A stretch of DNA of 64,000 bases, taken from assembly GCF_000023445.1 (NCBI RefSeq), contig NC_012881.1:935501-999500 (forward strand), in the 5' to 3' direction. This document shows positions 25,740 through 33,819 of the stretch, piece by piece. The notes under the pieces were generated by a model. It made no database searches. It was not told the DNA's origin and saw only the letters and a program-made list of their open reading frames with translations. This DNA comes from Maridesulfovibrio salexigens DSM 2638. GTDB taxonomy: Bacteria; Desulfobacterota; Desulfovibrionia; Desulfovibrionales; Desulfovibrionaceae. Both the position numbers and the translations under genes were made by a program. The stretch's first letter is position 1; the number at the start of each line of letters is the position of its first letter.

Positions 25740-26366
25740 TTAGATATGAACCCCGCTGAAATAGGGGTTGTGATTCATTTCATCGCCAACGCTGGTGGAA
25801 GGTCCGTGTCCGGCAAAGAGTTCGGTTTCAGCCGGAAGGGTGAAGATTTTCTCTTTAACTGAATTCAGCAGTTGTTCAGTGTCGCCGTAGGGGAAATCAG
25901 TTCTGCCGATGGAGCGGCGGAAAATGAGGTCACCTACGATTGCAGATTTTAGAGCCGGGAAATGGAAAGTCAGGCTGCCCGGAGTGTGTCCGGGAGTGGA
26001 GTAAATATTACATTCCAGACCGATAAGCTCGGTTTCTCCTTCGCCGATGTGCTCACTTTCAAAGTGCGGAACTTCCGGGAATCCCATCAGACCGCCGCGT
26101 CCAACCTGTGTGTCCATGAGCACGAGGTCATCATTGGAGGCGTATATGGATTTTCCGGTAGCATCAGCCAATGCGCGGTTGCCGAGGATATGGTCAAAGT
26201 GGAGATGGGTGTTCAGGATGCGGTCCAGCTCTACTCCAGTCTTTTTCAGATAGGAAAGTACCGGGGTCGGGTCGCCGCCCGGATCAATAACCAGCGCTTT
26301 GTTTTCATTGACGATTACAAAACAGTTGGTCTCAAGGGGACCGAGGGGAAAAATCTTGATTTCCAT
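25740..26366 (-). CDS. MBL-fold metallohydrolase (glyoxalase II-like)
   Basis: A 208-residue metallo-beta-lactamase-fold enzyme. The metal-binding motif is THLHFDH near residues 54-60, with later ligands in YSTPGHTPGSLTFH and the terminal FAGHGPST. This compact form resembles hydroxyacylglutathione hydrolase-like proteins that act on thioesters or persulfides. Its ATG overlaps the stop of the nitroreductase gene (TAATG), and the selenoprotein frame begins 12 bases downstream. The thiol/redox neighbourhood supports, but does not prove, a sulfur substrate. Confidence 0.88.
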   Translation of the reverse strand: MEIKIFPLGPLETNCFVIVNENKALVIDPGGDPTPVLSYLKKTGVELDRILNTHLHFDHILGNRALADATGKSIYASNDDLVLMDTQVGRGGLMGFPEVPHFESEHIGEGETELIGLECNIYSTPGHTPGSLTFHFPALKSAIVGDLIFRRSIGRTDFPYGDTEQLLNSVKEKIFTLPAETELFAGHGPSTSVGDEMNHNPYFSGVHI

Positions 26367-26884
26367 TAAAAATCCTCCAACATATATTCTGAGAGTTCGT
26401 TTCTTTTTGAGCTGCCCTGCTGATCCGGGTGACCGAGGGCGATTACTACTTGCAGTTCATAGCGTTCGGCAGGAAGGTTCAGAACTTCCAGCACTTGATC
26501 CTGCTGATTGATTATCTCGCCGAGCCAGACAGTTCCCAGTCCAAGTGAATGGGCGGCCAGCATCATGTTTTGAGTGCATGCTCCGGCACCCTGATGATCT
26601 TTCATTTCGCTGTACATGGCCTGTTTATCGAGAAATATACAGAGCAGTACCTTCGCGGCTTTAACGATATGACCGTACTTGGTGCATTCCGCAAGCGGTT
26701 CGACCCGTGCGTCATCGTCATGGATGACCAGAAAGCGGTAAGGCTGGTTGTTCAGCCCGCTGGGTGTCCAGCGTCCGGCTTCCAGAATAGCAGTCAGGTC
26801 TTCTTTTGATACTGGTTCAGCAGTAAATTTCCTGATGGAACGGCGTTCAAATATAGCTTCAAGAACAGGATTGGTCTTAGGCAT
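26366..26884 (-). CDS. Nitroreductase family protein
   Basis: A 172-residue FMN-dependent oxidoreductase of the short nitroreductase type. The N-terminal signature is IFERRSIRKFTAEPV, followed by ILEAGRWTPSGLNNQP, the FMN and substrate loop, and LGTVWLGEI near residue 117. Reaction and electron donor are only generally inferable (NAD(P)H to nitro compounds, quinones or flavin-like substrates). GACAGGAG precedes the ATG. It is 14 bases after the EF-hand gene and overlaps the MBL gene by one base. Confidence 0.9.
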   Translation of the reverse strand: MPKTNPVLEAIFERRSIRKFTAEPVSKEDLTAILEAGRWTPSGLNNQPYRFLVIHDDDARVEPLAECTKYGHIVKAAKVLLCIFLDKQAMYSEMKDHQGAGACTQNMMLAAHSLGLGTVWLGEIINQQDQVLEVLNLPAERYELQVVIALGHPDQQGSSKRNELSEYMLEDF

Positions 26885-26898
26885 ATATACTCCTGTCT

Positions 26899-27489
26899 TT
26901 AGAAGGGAACGCCGCGGAAAATATTGATTTTATCGATGGCTCGATCGAATTCCTTGGGGTTGAGCTCCCGGTTGAGGTCATCGTCGAAATCCTTAAAATT
27001 GGCTTTCAGTTGGATAGCCTCAGCTTCCTGCTCATCGATTTTACCATCCTTGTTGACATCAGCTTCTTCAAATGAAGGGATGGGCTGTCTTATTTCATAC
27101 TTATCAATGATGGCACAGCGAATATGTCTTCCATCTGTATCGTAGGTAACATCAATAAAAGTACCGGGATCAACATAAAGTTTGGTACAGGTATCTCCAG
27201 AATAAAGATCTTTACCGTTCTTGGATTCAAGGGCCAGCTTAATTTTGGCTTTGCCGCCTTTCTTATCAAAGCAGTCTTTATTGTAGAGTGCGTTGCAGGT
27301 GCAGTCTGCAATTGTCTTGGTGTTGATGCGTCCGAATTTGTAGTCGTTGGACTTGCCCCAGACTCTGATTACGGAATCTGTATGGTTGATGACAGTGAAA
27401 ATTTTTTCATCAGCTGCGGCGGATGTGACTGTCATTGCCAGCAGAGCGGCAGGCAGGACTGCGGTTTTCAAGAAGCCTTTGATGTTCAT
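26899..27489 (-). CDS. Exported EF-hand protein
   Basis: A 196-residue protein with a Sec signal peptide (basic start MNIKGFLK, hydrophobic core, cleavage near TSAAADEK, residue 26). Residues about 143-154 form a canonical calcium loop DVNKDGKIDEQE, and residues about 168-179 a second, degenerate loop DDDLNRELNPKE. The middle contains several Cys residues (DCTCNALYNKDC), which may form disulfides in the periplasm. Its role is unknown. It is separated from the upstream gene by a strong terminator, so transcription probably begins just upstream of it. Confidence 0.85.
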   Translation of the reverse strand: MNIKGFLKTAVLPAALLAMTVTSAAADEKIFTVINHTDSVIRVWGKSNDYKFGRINTKTIADCTCNALYNKDCFDKKGGKAKIKLALESKNGKDLYSGDTCTKLYVDPGTFIDVTYDTDGRHIRCAIIDKYEIRQPIPSFEEADVNKDGKIDEQEAEAIQLKANFKDFDDDLNRELNPKEFDRAIDKINIFRGVPF

Positions 27490-27553
27490 GGTTATCTCCC
27501 GGATTGTGATGTTGTCTTTATTTAAACGTACACAGGGCGAATTGCAAGGATAG

Positions 27554-27589
27554 AAAAAAGCCCTCTCGGATCATTCCGGGAGGGCTTTT
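27554..27589 (-). terminator. Rho-independent terminator
   Basis: A hairpin with arms AAAAGCCCTC-CGGA and TCCG-GAGGGCTTTT (one mismatch) is followed on the minus strand by a T tract. It ends the transcript of the small hypothetical gene at 27620-27892 and isolates it from the EF-hand gene. Confidence 0.88.
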
Positions 27590-27619
27590 AAGGCGCGATT
27601 TGTCTTAATAAGTTTATGG

Positions 27620-27892
27620 TTAAACCAGTTTGCCGAAGGACAGAATAATGTTCTTACGGTAAGTACGGTTTTTCCAAACGGATTCAGCCCCGTCTTCTTC
27701 GATTTCACGTTTCAGAATCTTGCGCAGTTCTTCTTTCTGGATGGTACCGAGGTGAAGTTCGCTGATATCACCCAGCAGGGCCAGGGGATCAGTGTAGTCA
27801 GCGGGAAAAGCTTCGTTTTCGTTATCTCTGCAGAAGAAGCAGATAGTTCCTGAGTGAAAGTTGCCGGTGGCTTTTTTTACGATGTCGGTCAT
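27620..27892 (-). CDS. Small hypothetical protein downstream of a SAM riboswitch
   Basis: A 90-residue protein that I do not recognise. I start it at the ATG at 27892 because GGAGA lies eight bases upstream; a longer frame to 27943 is possible but has a weak site. It contains a CFFC motif near residue 18, an acidic middle and a basic helical segment ELRKILKREIEEDGAE. There is no signal peptide. It is the first sizeable gene after the SAM-I riboswitch about 220 bases upstream and ends in a strong terminator, so it is the only candidate target of the riboswitch. Confidence 0.65.
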   Translation of the reverse strand: MTDIVKKATGNFHSGTICFFCRDNENEAFPADYTDPLALLGDISELHLGTIQKEELRKILKREIEEDGAESVWKNRTYRKNIILSFGKLV

Positions 27893-28023
27893 TGGATTGT
27901 CTCCGTGTTTGCGTCCTGCTTCCAAAAGAATGCCCTGAAGCATTTGACGCCTGATGTTCTGCTAGCAGTAAGTGTGCCGTGCAAAACTTTCCTCATCCGG
28001 GCATTTTAGCGGCATCTGTTTTT

Positions 28024-28060
28024 TTAGGTGGGAGCGCAATTATCCATAAATCCTCCCACC
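28024..28060 (-). other. Inverted repeat enclosing a mini-ORF
   Basis: GGTGGGAG and CTCCCACC form a perfect eight-base stem (28027-28060). Inside it, on the minus strand, GGAGGA is followed by an ATG at 28047 and a seven-codon frame reading MDNCAPT before TAA. The stem would hide this ribosome-binding site. It lies between the riboswitch terminator and the 27620-27892 gene. A leader-peptide role is speculative. Confidence 0.3.
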
Positions 28061-28105
28061 GGATTCCTCGGTTGATCAAAGCTGATATCCGGGTCTCCAG
28101 AAACG

Positions 28106-28136
28106 AAAAAAGGCATCTCCAATCGGAAATGCCTTT
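28106..28136 (-). terminator. Terminator downstream of SAM riboswitch (expression platform)
   Basis: An eight-base stem (AAAGGCAT with ATGCCTTT) is followed on the minus strand by TTTTTTCG. It sits 25 bases after the riboswitch P1 helix, the usual place for an intrinsic terminator switched by SAM binding. A competing antiterminator pairing was not identified with certainty. Confidence 0.8.
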
Positions 28137-28160
28137 AAGAAATTCAATGTTTTAGTCCCT

Positions 28161-28257
28161 CTCATGGGTCCCGTAACGGGAAGGCATTGGCACCTTGCTG
28201 CTGAAGCAGGTTGCCGGATGGTCGACGGGCCGATTTCCCTCGCATCCTCTACATGAG
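28161..28257 (-). ncRNA. SAM-I (S-box) riboswitch
   Basis: Read on the minus strand, all four S-box helices can be drawn. P1 is CTCATG/CATGAG. P2 is GGATG/CATCC outside with GAGGGA and GGCCC inside, the kink-turn and pseudoknot region. P3 is GGCAACC/GGTGCC with an extra TGC-TTCA-GCA tip. P4 is TCCCG/CGGGA. The most conserved SAM contacts, CCGGCAACC and AAGGTGCCAATGCC, are present. It should bind S-adenosylmethionine and terminate transcription. A promoter lies just upstream and a terminator just downstream. No methionine or SAM gene follows. Confidence 0.85.
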
Positions 28258-28289
28258 TAAATATTTTTCGATTCAAAGAACGTAGGAAC

Positions 28290-28318
28290 AAGATATTCAT
28301 ATGGTGGTAGTCCGTCAA
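28290..28318 (-). promoter_or_regulatory. Sigma-70-type promoter of the SAM riboswitch transcript
   Basis: On the minus strand TTGACG (28313-28318) and TATCTT (28290-28295) are separated by 17 bases. The predicted start lies some 25 bases before the riboswitch P1 helix. Confidence 0.7.
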
Positions 28319-28355
28319 TAACTTTTTTGCGGAATGGGTTAAACAAAGTTTTCTA

Positions 28356-29273
28356 TCAATTGAAAAAGTGATATAAAGACTGAGTAGGTTTAGCCTTTCT
28401 AGTGTCTAGCACCGTCAAGAATTTTTTTAGATTTGTACTGCTGTCTGAGTACCACCAAGCAAGTTTTAGCATTTTGGGAGACATCGTTGGTGATGAAATG
28501 CAAAACATGTTTTGAGTATACTGATGCTTCGCAAGCTGCTCAGAAATCATTCCTGCAGCAAAGTCAGGGATAGCAAGAAGATCCTCAATCTGATTGTTAC
28601 CCATATCACATTTGGCACTACCGCAGCGTAAGTTTCCTAAATTAAAATCTACGATATTGTTTATTGCGGTAGCAAATATCTGTGTGAGGATTGTTGTGGT
28701 TTTGTCGTTTGCTGATATTGAGTCATTGTCTGTAAACCACATTATGTTTTGGTCTGGAAAGGCTAGGCTAGAAACCAAATACGCACCAAGGTGGCTTGCA
28801 GTTATCATTTTATTAACAACATTAGGTTTTAAGTTCGAAATTTGCTTTCCTAAATTGTTATCAGGTATTGTTTCTTTAAATAAGAAGGCTTTTTTGTTTA
28901 TGGCAAAAGAAAATAAAATGCCATTTATACGGTCACTAGCTCTAGTAAAGTCTTCCAAAGCATTGCTTCTGTATTTATCATTTAATTTTTTGAAAGAAAA
29001 AGTTCTGTTGTCGGGTAAGAATTTAGCTCTGACTGACAAACGGTCAGTATCGAAAGAAGACACTGAATTTTCATCTGCTAGTAGAAAAGAATACGTTGTA
29101 TAATTAGCTTCTTTGTGCTCTCCACTGTAGTCAGAGAATAAAAATAACGATTTTGAATTTTTGAAATTAGGAGCTGACTCAGGAACCTTAAGTTCTAACT
29201 GCTGCATGCTGTGGGTAATTGAACCTAAAATCGTATTTTCTAATATAGGGTATTGTTTCCATTGGAGCGTCAA
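28356..29273 (-). CDS. Hypothetical protein, DUF3800-like
   Basis: About 305 residues if started at TTG 29273, which has AAGAGG ten bases upstream; the next ATG is at 29207, and the frame is open further into recN. An early acidic strand FLFSDYSGE and a later FTDNDS element recall the DUF3800 RNase-H-like fold, though the match is loose. There are no membrane segments. Codon use is clearly more AT-rich than in recN next to it, suggesting acquisition by transfer. The gene fills the space between recN and the riboswitch on the same strand. DUF3800 proteins are often found with mobile or defence genes; no such function is shown here. Confidence 0.6.
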   Translation of the reverse strand: MTLQWKQYPILENTILGSITHSMQQLELKVPESAPNFKNSKSLFLFSDYSGEHKEANYTTYSFLLADENSVSSFDTDRLSVRAKFLPDNRTFSFKKLNDKYRSNALEDFTRASDRINGILFSFAINKKAFLFKETIPDNNLGKQISNLKPNVVNKMITASHLGAYLVSSLAFPDQNIMWFTDNDSISANDKTTTILTQIFATAINNIVDFNLGNLRCGSAKCDMGNNQIEDLLAIPDFAAGMISEQLAKHQYTQNMFCISSPTMSPKMLKLAWWYSDSSTNLKKFLTVLDTRKAKPTQSLYHFFN

Positions 29274-29322
29274 AATTATGCATCCTCTTGTCAGAATAAG
29301 TCTGAATTTTAAATGAGTTTTC

Positions 29323-30882
29323 TTACTCCTTCCCAGCCATCCTAGCCAACTCAGCCTCAACTTCAATTGTATTCAATTGACGGCAGGTAGTGAAAGTTTC
29401 CTTGTTAACCACGCCCTTGTGGATCAGAAAGTGACGCTCGGCTAATGCGGCTAGCTGAGGCCAATGGGTGATAACGATGAGTTGTTGGCGGTCGGCAAGC
29501 TCCTGCATTTTTTCGCCTACGCGGTTCAAGGTATGCCCGCCGATGCCGGAATCCACTTCATCGAAGATCAGGGTCGGCTTTTCGGATTCACCTTGTAATC
29601 CGGTAATTGCCAGCAGAAAACGGGAAAGCTCACCGCCGGATGCGATCTTATCCAGCGGCTGGGGGGCCTGACCGGGGTTGGGAATCCACATCAAGCGTCC
29701 GCGCATTTCATTGAGCCCCGGATAAAGTTCGTGTGGCTGGAATTCAAATTTGACCTGCACATGCTCGGAAAAGCCCAGTCCTTTAAGCTCCGCAACTACG
29801 CGATCAGTAAGCTTCTTCGCAGCAATTTCACGAGCAGCAGACAGTTTATCTAAGGCTACAGAAAGTTTTTCAACCAGTTCTTTTTCCTGCTTTTCAATCT
29901 GGGCCAGTTCAAGAGAGCAGGAATCCAAGAAATCGAGGTTTTCCTGAATCTCATTTTTCAGGTCTACAATTTCATCAAGGGTGCGGCCTAGTTTTCTTTT
30001 AAGCTTAGAAAGTTCGTAGAGTCGGGATTCGATGTCGTCGATGTTGTCTTCGGAGTCAAAATCAAGGGGCTGGGCACGCAGTTTCCCTGCCAGTTCATCC
30101 AGAAAATGTTTGAATTCAATGACTGTCTCGCGATCCTGATCGTAGTCCGGGAAGAGGTCGCAAATGCGCTCCATTTCGGAGCCTAGAGCGGAAACACCGC
30201 CTGAAACATCAAGCTGTCCGCGCATGATATCCATGGCGTTATCGATGCATTTCCCTGCATCTTCCTGCGCCCGCAAAGCATTCTTCTTTTCCAGCAACTC
30301 ATCTTCTTCGCCGGGGTAGGGGGAAACCTTTTCAATCTCAGTCCGCTGGAATTCGAGGAAATCCTTTTTCTCCAGCAAAGACGCGGAACGTGCTTTCAAT
30401 TCTTCCTTTTTGGTCAGCAAAGCTCGCAGAGAAGTCAGAATTTCATCCTTCTTTTCCGGGAGTGTTGTGTCGGCAAGAAAAGTATCCAGCATGCGGCATT
30501 GGTAGGCAGGTTGGAGCAGCTTCTGCTGGGCATGCTGGCTGGTGTGCAGGATCATTGACGCGCCCATTTCACGGATGGTGTTCTGGGAGCTGAGCTTGTC
30601 GTTCACGTAGACTCTGCTGCGGCCTGTCTCTGCGGAAAGAACTCGGCGGACAATGGATTCCGATCCGTCAGGATGAATGAACAGTGCTTCCACAAACGCC
30701 TGTTCCTTACCGGGACGGACCATATCAGGACGCATTTTTTGTCCGGTCAGGAAGTCGATGGCCCGCAGGATGAAGGATTTACCGGCTCCGGTTTCCCCGG
30801 TGAGCACGTTCATGCCCGCAGAGAACTCAATTTCAGCATCTTCGATGAGTGCGAGGTCGCGTATTCTGAGCAGTTCCAGCAT
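29323..30882 (-). CDS. recN: DNA repair ATPase RecN
   Basis: A 519-residue SMC-like ATPase involved in double-strand break repair. Walker A is TGETGAGKS near residues 29-37, the long central coiled coil occupies about 150-370, the ABC signature is ASGGELSRFLLAI, and Walker B is PTLIFDEVDSGIGG. It is slightly shorter than the E. coli protein (about 550). It begins 11 bases after the ABC permease stop on the same strand, probably within that operon. Confidence 0.95.
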   Translation of the reverse strand: MLELLRIRDLALIEDAEIEFSAGMNVLTGETGAGKSFILRAIDFLTGQKMRPDMVRPGKEQAFVEALFIHPDGSESIVRRVLSAETGRSRVYVNDKLSSQNTIREMGASMILHTSQHAQQKLLQPAYQCRMLDTFLADTTLPEKKDEILTSLRALLTKKEELKARSASLLEKKDFLEFQRTEIEKVSPYPGEEDELLEKKNALRAQEDAGKCIDNAMDIMRGQLDVSGGVSALGSEMERICDLFPDYDQDRETVIEFKHFLDELAGKLRAQPLDFDSEDNIDDIESRLYELSKLKRKLGRTLDEIVDLKNEIQENLDFLDSCSLELAQIEKQEKELVEKLSVALDKLSAAREIAAKKLTDRVVAELKGLGFSEHVQVKFEFQPHELYPGLNEMRGRLMWIPNPGQAPQPLDKIASGGELSRFLLAITGLQGESEKPTLIFDEVDSGIGGHTLNRVGEKMQELADRQQLIVITHWPQLAALAERHFLIHKGVVNKETFTTCRQLNTIEVEAELARMAGKE

Positions 30883-30893
30883 TGTTTTACCGT

Positions 30894-31739
30894 CTATTGT
30901 TTAAGTCTGGGGTCAAGGATATCGCGCAGGGCTTCGCCAAGCAGGTTGTAGCCGAGTACGGTCAGCAGGATAGCCATGCCCGGAAAGATGGACAGCCACG
31001 GAGCTATTTCCAGCACTTCTTTGCCGTCCATGAGCAGATTGCCCCATGAAGGATCAGGTGGTTGTACTCCGAGTCCGAGAAAGCTGAGCGATGATTCTAC
31101 AAGGATTGCTCCTGCTACACCGAGGGTTGCTGATACCAGTACCGGGGTGATGGCATTGGGCAGAATGTGGGTCAGCATAATGCGGATCGGTCCTGCTCCT
31201 GCCAAGCGTGAGGCTTGCACGAAATCTCGTTTACGCAGGGAAAGAGTTTCCGCTCGCACCAATCTTGCCACACCCATCCACGAGGTGAATCCGATTACAA
31301 TCATGATGTTGGTCAGTCCCGGTTCAAGGAAAGCAATGACCGCGAGAATCAGGAAAAATGACGGGAAGCAGAGCATTACATCCACCCCGCGCATAATGAT
31401 TTCATCAACGAGTCCGCCGAAATATCCGGCAGCAAGGCCTAATGCCAGCCCGATGGCTGTGGAAATTCCCACCGCAACAAAACCGACCCAGAGCGAAACC
31501 CGTCCGCCGTAGAGCATACGGGCAAAAACATCGCGGCCAAGTGCGTCGGTACCGAAGAGGTGTGTTGCACTCGGCCCTTGCAGTAGATGATCAACGTTCA
31601 GGGCATTTGGATCATACGGGGTCAGCAGGGGAGCGAAAATTGCTGCCAGCGATACTGTTCCCACAAGGAAAACACCGAGATACAGTAAACCGTATCTTTG
31701 CAGTTTTGAGGGTGGGGTAAGTGGTTTTTTGTTTGCCAT
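30894..31739 (-). CDS. Peptide/nickel-type ABC transporter permease, DppC/OppC-like
   Basis: A 281-residue inner-membrane permease with six hydrophobic segments. The N-terminal OppC motif HLLQGPSATHLFGTDALGRD is followed by the core LGLAAGYFGGLVDEIIMR and the EAA loop VQASRLAGAGPIRIMLTHILPN, which contacts the ATPase. Its ATG overlaps the stop of the dppB-like gene. No binding protein or ATP-binding subunit is encoded nearby, so the remaining parts must lie elsewhere. Confidence 0.93.
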   Translation of the reverse strand: MANKKPLTPPSKLQRYGLLYLGVFLVGTVSLAAIFAPLLTPYDPNALNVDHLLQGPSATHLFGTDALGRDVFARMLYGGRVSLWVGFVAVGISTAIGLALGLAAGYFGGLVDEIIMRGVDVMLCFPSFFLILAVIAFLEPGLTNIMIVIGFTSWMGVARLVRAETLSLRKRDFVQASRLAGAGPIRIMLTHILPNAITPVLVSATLGVAGAILVESSLSFLGLGVQPPDPSWGNLLMDGKEVLEIAPWLSIFPGMAILLTVLGYNLLGEALRDILDPRLKQ

Positions 31740-32731
31740 TAGTCCTGCCCTCCTGAGCGGATACGCGGGTCGGCAAGTCCGTAGGCCATATCTGCCAGCA
31801 GGTTTCCTGCTAAAGTCAGCATGGCTCCAAGTACCAGTGAGCCCATGATCAGCGAATAGTCGCGGGCCATGACCGCTCCGTAGAAAAGTTGCCCCAGTCC
31901 GGGCAGGGCAAAGATAGATTCAATGATTACACTGCCACCGATCAGTCCCGGAATGGACAGGCCGAGGATTGTAATCACCGGGAGCAATCCGTTGCGAAGG
32001 GCATGCTTGAAAAGGACTTTGCGCATGGGCAACCCTTTAGCCTTGGCGGTAGTGATGTAGTCCTGACGCAGCACTTCCAGCATGGAAGACCTCATGAATC
32101 TGGACATCCCGGCGAGACTTCCGAAGGTATAAATAAAAATAGGTAAAGCCAGATGACGGGCCAGATCGACCATTTTTCCCCACGGTGAAAGCAATTCGTA
32201 ATCAAGGGATGTCAGGCCGGATATGGGAAAGATGGGATGATAGATACCCAGCCACAGCATAAGCAGGAGTGCCAGCCAGAAGCCCGGCACGGCAAAGCCG
32301 ATAAAGACCAGCACGGTCATCCCCCGGTCAAACCAGCCGTCTTGTTTCCATGCCGAATACATACCGATGGGGACGGCGATCATGAGTGTAAGGAATAGTG
32401 AAGCTATGTTCATGCCGAAGGTTAGCGGCAACCGTTCCTTGATGCGGTCCCATACCGGGCGCCGATCGCCGGACATGGATAATCCGAAATCGAATTTTGC
32501 CAGACGGGTCACCCAGTTTATGTATTGCTCGTGGATAGGTTTATCCAGACCGTACAGTTTTTCCAATTTCAGGCGTGTTTCAACCGTGGCTGTCGGGTTG
32601 AGGGTGGTTTCCATATCAGTAGGCGAACCGGGAGCAAGGTGGATAACCCAGAAGCTGATTACCGTAATGCCGATAAAGACAACGGAAACCCAAGCGAATT
32701 TAGAAAGAATTTTTAAGGCAATGTCCAGCAT
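31739..32731 (-). CDS. Peptide/nickel-type ABC transporter permease, DppB/OppB-like
   Basis: A 330-residue inner-membrane permease with six hydrophobic segments. The OppB start is visible (VIHLAPGSPTD), then YGLDKPIHEQYINWV, FDFGLSM, and the EAA loop DYITTAKAKGLPMRKVLFKH. The C-terminal RSGGQD tail is ordinary. It is the first gene of a dppB-dppC-recN run on the minus strand. Substrate, whether peptide, nickel or sugar, cannot be decided without the binding protein. Confidence 0.93.
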   Translation of the reverse strand: MLDIALKILSKFAWVSVVFIGITVISFWVIHLAPGSPTDMETTLNPTATVETRLKLEKLYGLDKPIHEQYINWVTRLAKFDFGLSMSGDRRPVWDRIKERLPLTFGMNIASLFLTLMIAVPIGMYSAWKQDGWFDRGMTVLVFIGFAVPGFWLALLLMLWLGIYHPIFPISGLTSLDYELLSPWGKMVDLARHLALPIFIYTFGSLAGMSRFMRSSMLEVLRQDYITTAKAKGLPMRKVLFKHALRNGLLPVITILGLSIPGLIGGSVIIESIFALPGLGQLFYGAVMARDYSLIMGSLVLGAMLTLAGNLLADMAYGLADPRIRSGGQD

Positions 32732-32932
32732 GGTACCTCGTTTAAAAATAGCAGGTTAGACAGCGTCAATCTGGAGGCAAGATACTTCAAGTCGACGCTG
32801 GAGGCAATAGTTTGTGTTTATAAAAAGTAAACTAATGTTGTGTTTTGTTTACAAAGGCCGATGTGAAGGCAAGCTTACCCCAAGCTGGCAGGCAGGGAAA
32901 TCCATTTATGCTAAAATAATTGAAAAAGGGAG

Positions 32933-32959
32933 TTGACAGCGGAGGCAGGTTTTTATAAA
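32933..32959 (+). promoter_or_regulatory. Promoter of tRNA-Ala copy 1
   Basis: TTGACA (32933-32938) is followed after 15 bases by TATAAA (32954-32959), 22 bases before the tRNA. The same arrangement precedes the second tRNA-Ala, so these elements are shared between copies. Confidence 0.7.
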
Positions 32960-32981
32960 TCCTACATCACCCAACACGAGT

Positions 32982-33057
<76 letters not shown>

Positions 33058-33066
33058 GATATTTCT

Positions 33067-33100
33067 AAGGCTTACGATGAAAATCGTAAGCCTTTTTTTT
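33067..33100 (+). terminator. Terminator of tRNA-Ala copy 1
   Basis: A 12-base-pair hairpin (AAGGCTTACGAT, loop GAAA, ATCGTAAGCCTT) is followed by a run of T. An almost identical element follows the second tRNA-Ala and the tRNA remnant near 58.3 kb. Confidence 0.95.
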
Positions 33101-33156
33101 GCCCATATTTTGAGGTAGAGTCGGTAGTTATGCTGTATCGAAAGCCGATGTCGGTT

Positions 33157-33789
33157 TTAAGTTTTTTTATAAGTGGATAGTGCTGCCAAGGAAAAATTAA
33201 TCACGTGTTCAGCCAGTTCATCCACACACTCCCCAAATGGTTTCTGTTCCGGCACAGTTCCGCTGATAATGGACCAGCCAAGAACTCCGTAGAGAATTTG
33301 CGCGGTAATACTGTATTCACAATTCCTGACAACACTATCCGGCGTATCAGGTCCGAGGTACTCCTTTAAAAGGGAGCACATATAGTCACGGCTTGGTTTT
33401 AGGTAACGAGAAACAATATCATTGAAGTAAGGCGATGGATTGCGAACCTCGTTAGTGAAGATGCTATACAAATCCCGGTCAAGATCTGTTTCTACGGAGT
33501 AGTAGGCTTTGCAGTAAAAGCGAATCATTGAGGCCAGTCTTTCCTCGATGGGGAGCGATTCAAATGTGGCAATGTCGCTTTTTTCCTTAAACTTCTCCGC
33601 TTCTTGGAACATGAATTCTAATACAGCTTTATACAGTCCTTCCTTGCTGTCGAAGTAATAAACCACGGCATTAAGGTTCTTAGCTCCGGCCTGCTGCACA
33701 ATTTTACGCACAGTTGCCGCCTGATAACCGTGTGCTGCAAACTCTTTGATTGCGGCCATTAATATATTGTTTTTTGTATCGCTGCCCAT
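33157..33789 (-). CDS. TetR/AcrR family regulator
   Basis: A 210-residue repressor-type protein. The N-terminal helix-turn-helix reads NILMAAIKEFAAHGYQAATV, then VRKIVQQAGAKNLNAVVYYF, and the C-terminal part resembles the CerR/DUF1956 ligand domain. It lies 30 bases downstream of the C45 peptidase gene on the same strand. Two overlapping palindromes in front of that gene are the probable operator, so the pair is likely autoregulated. Ligand unknown. Confidence 0.9.
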   Translation of the reverse strand: MGSDTKNNILMAAIKEFAAHGYQAATVRKIVQQAGAKNLNAVVYYFDSKEGLYKAVLEFMFQEAEKFKEKSDIATFESLPIEERLASMIRFYCKAYYSVETDLDRDLYSIFTNEVRNPSPYFNDIVSRYLKPSRDYMCSLLKEYLGPDTPDSVVRNCEYSITAQILYGVLGWSIISGTVPEQKPFGECVDELAEHVINFSLAALSTYKKT

Positions 33790-33819
33790 AGTGAATATTT
33801 TAAGTTTTGCTCAATCGGT

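Noticed and set aside
28152-28346. A 64-codon minus-strand frame with a CRGC motif overlapping the SAM riboswitch
   Set aside because: It starts with TTG, has no ribosome-binding site, and its sequence is fully explained by the conserved riboswitch helices and the promoter.
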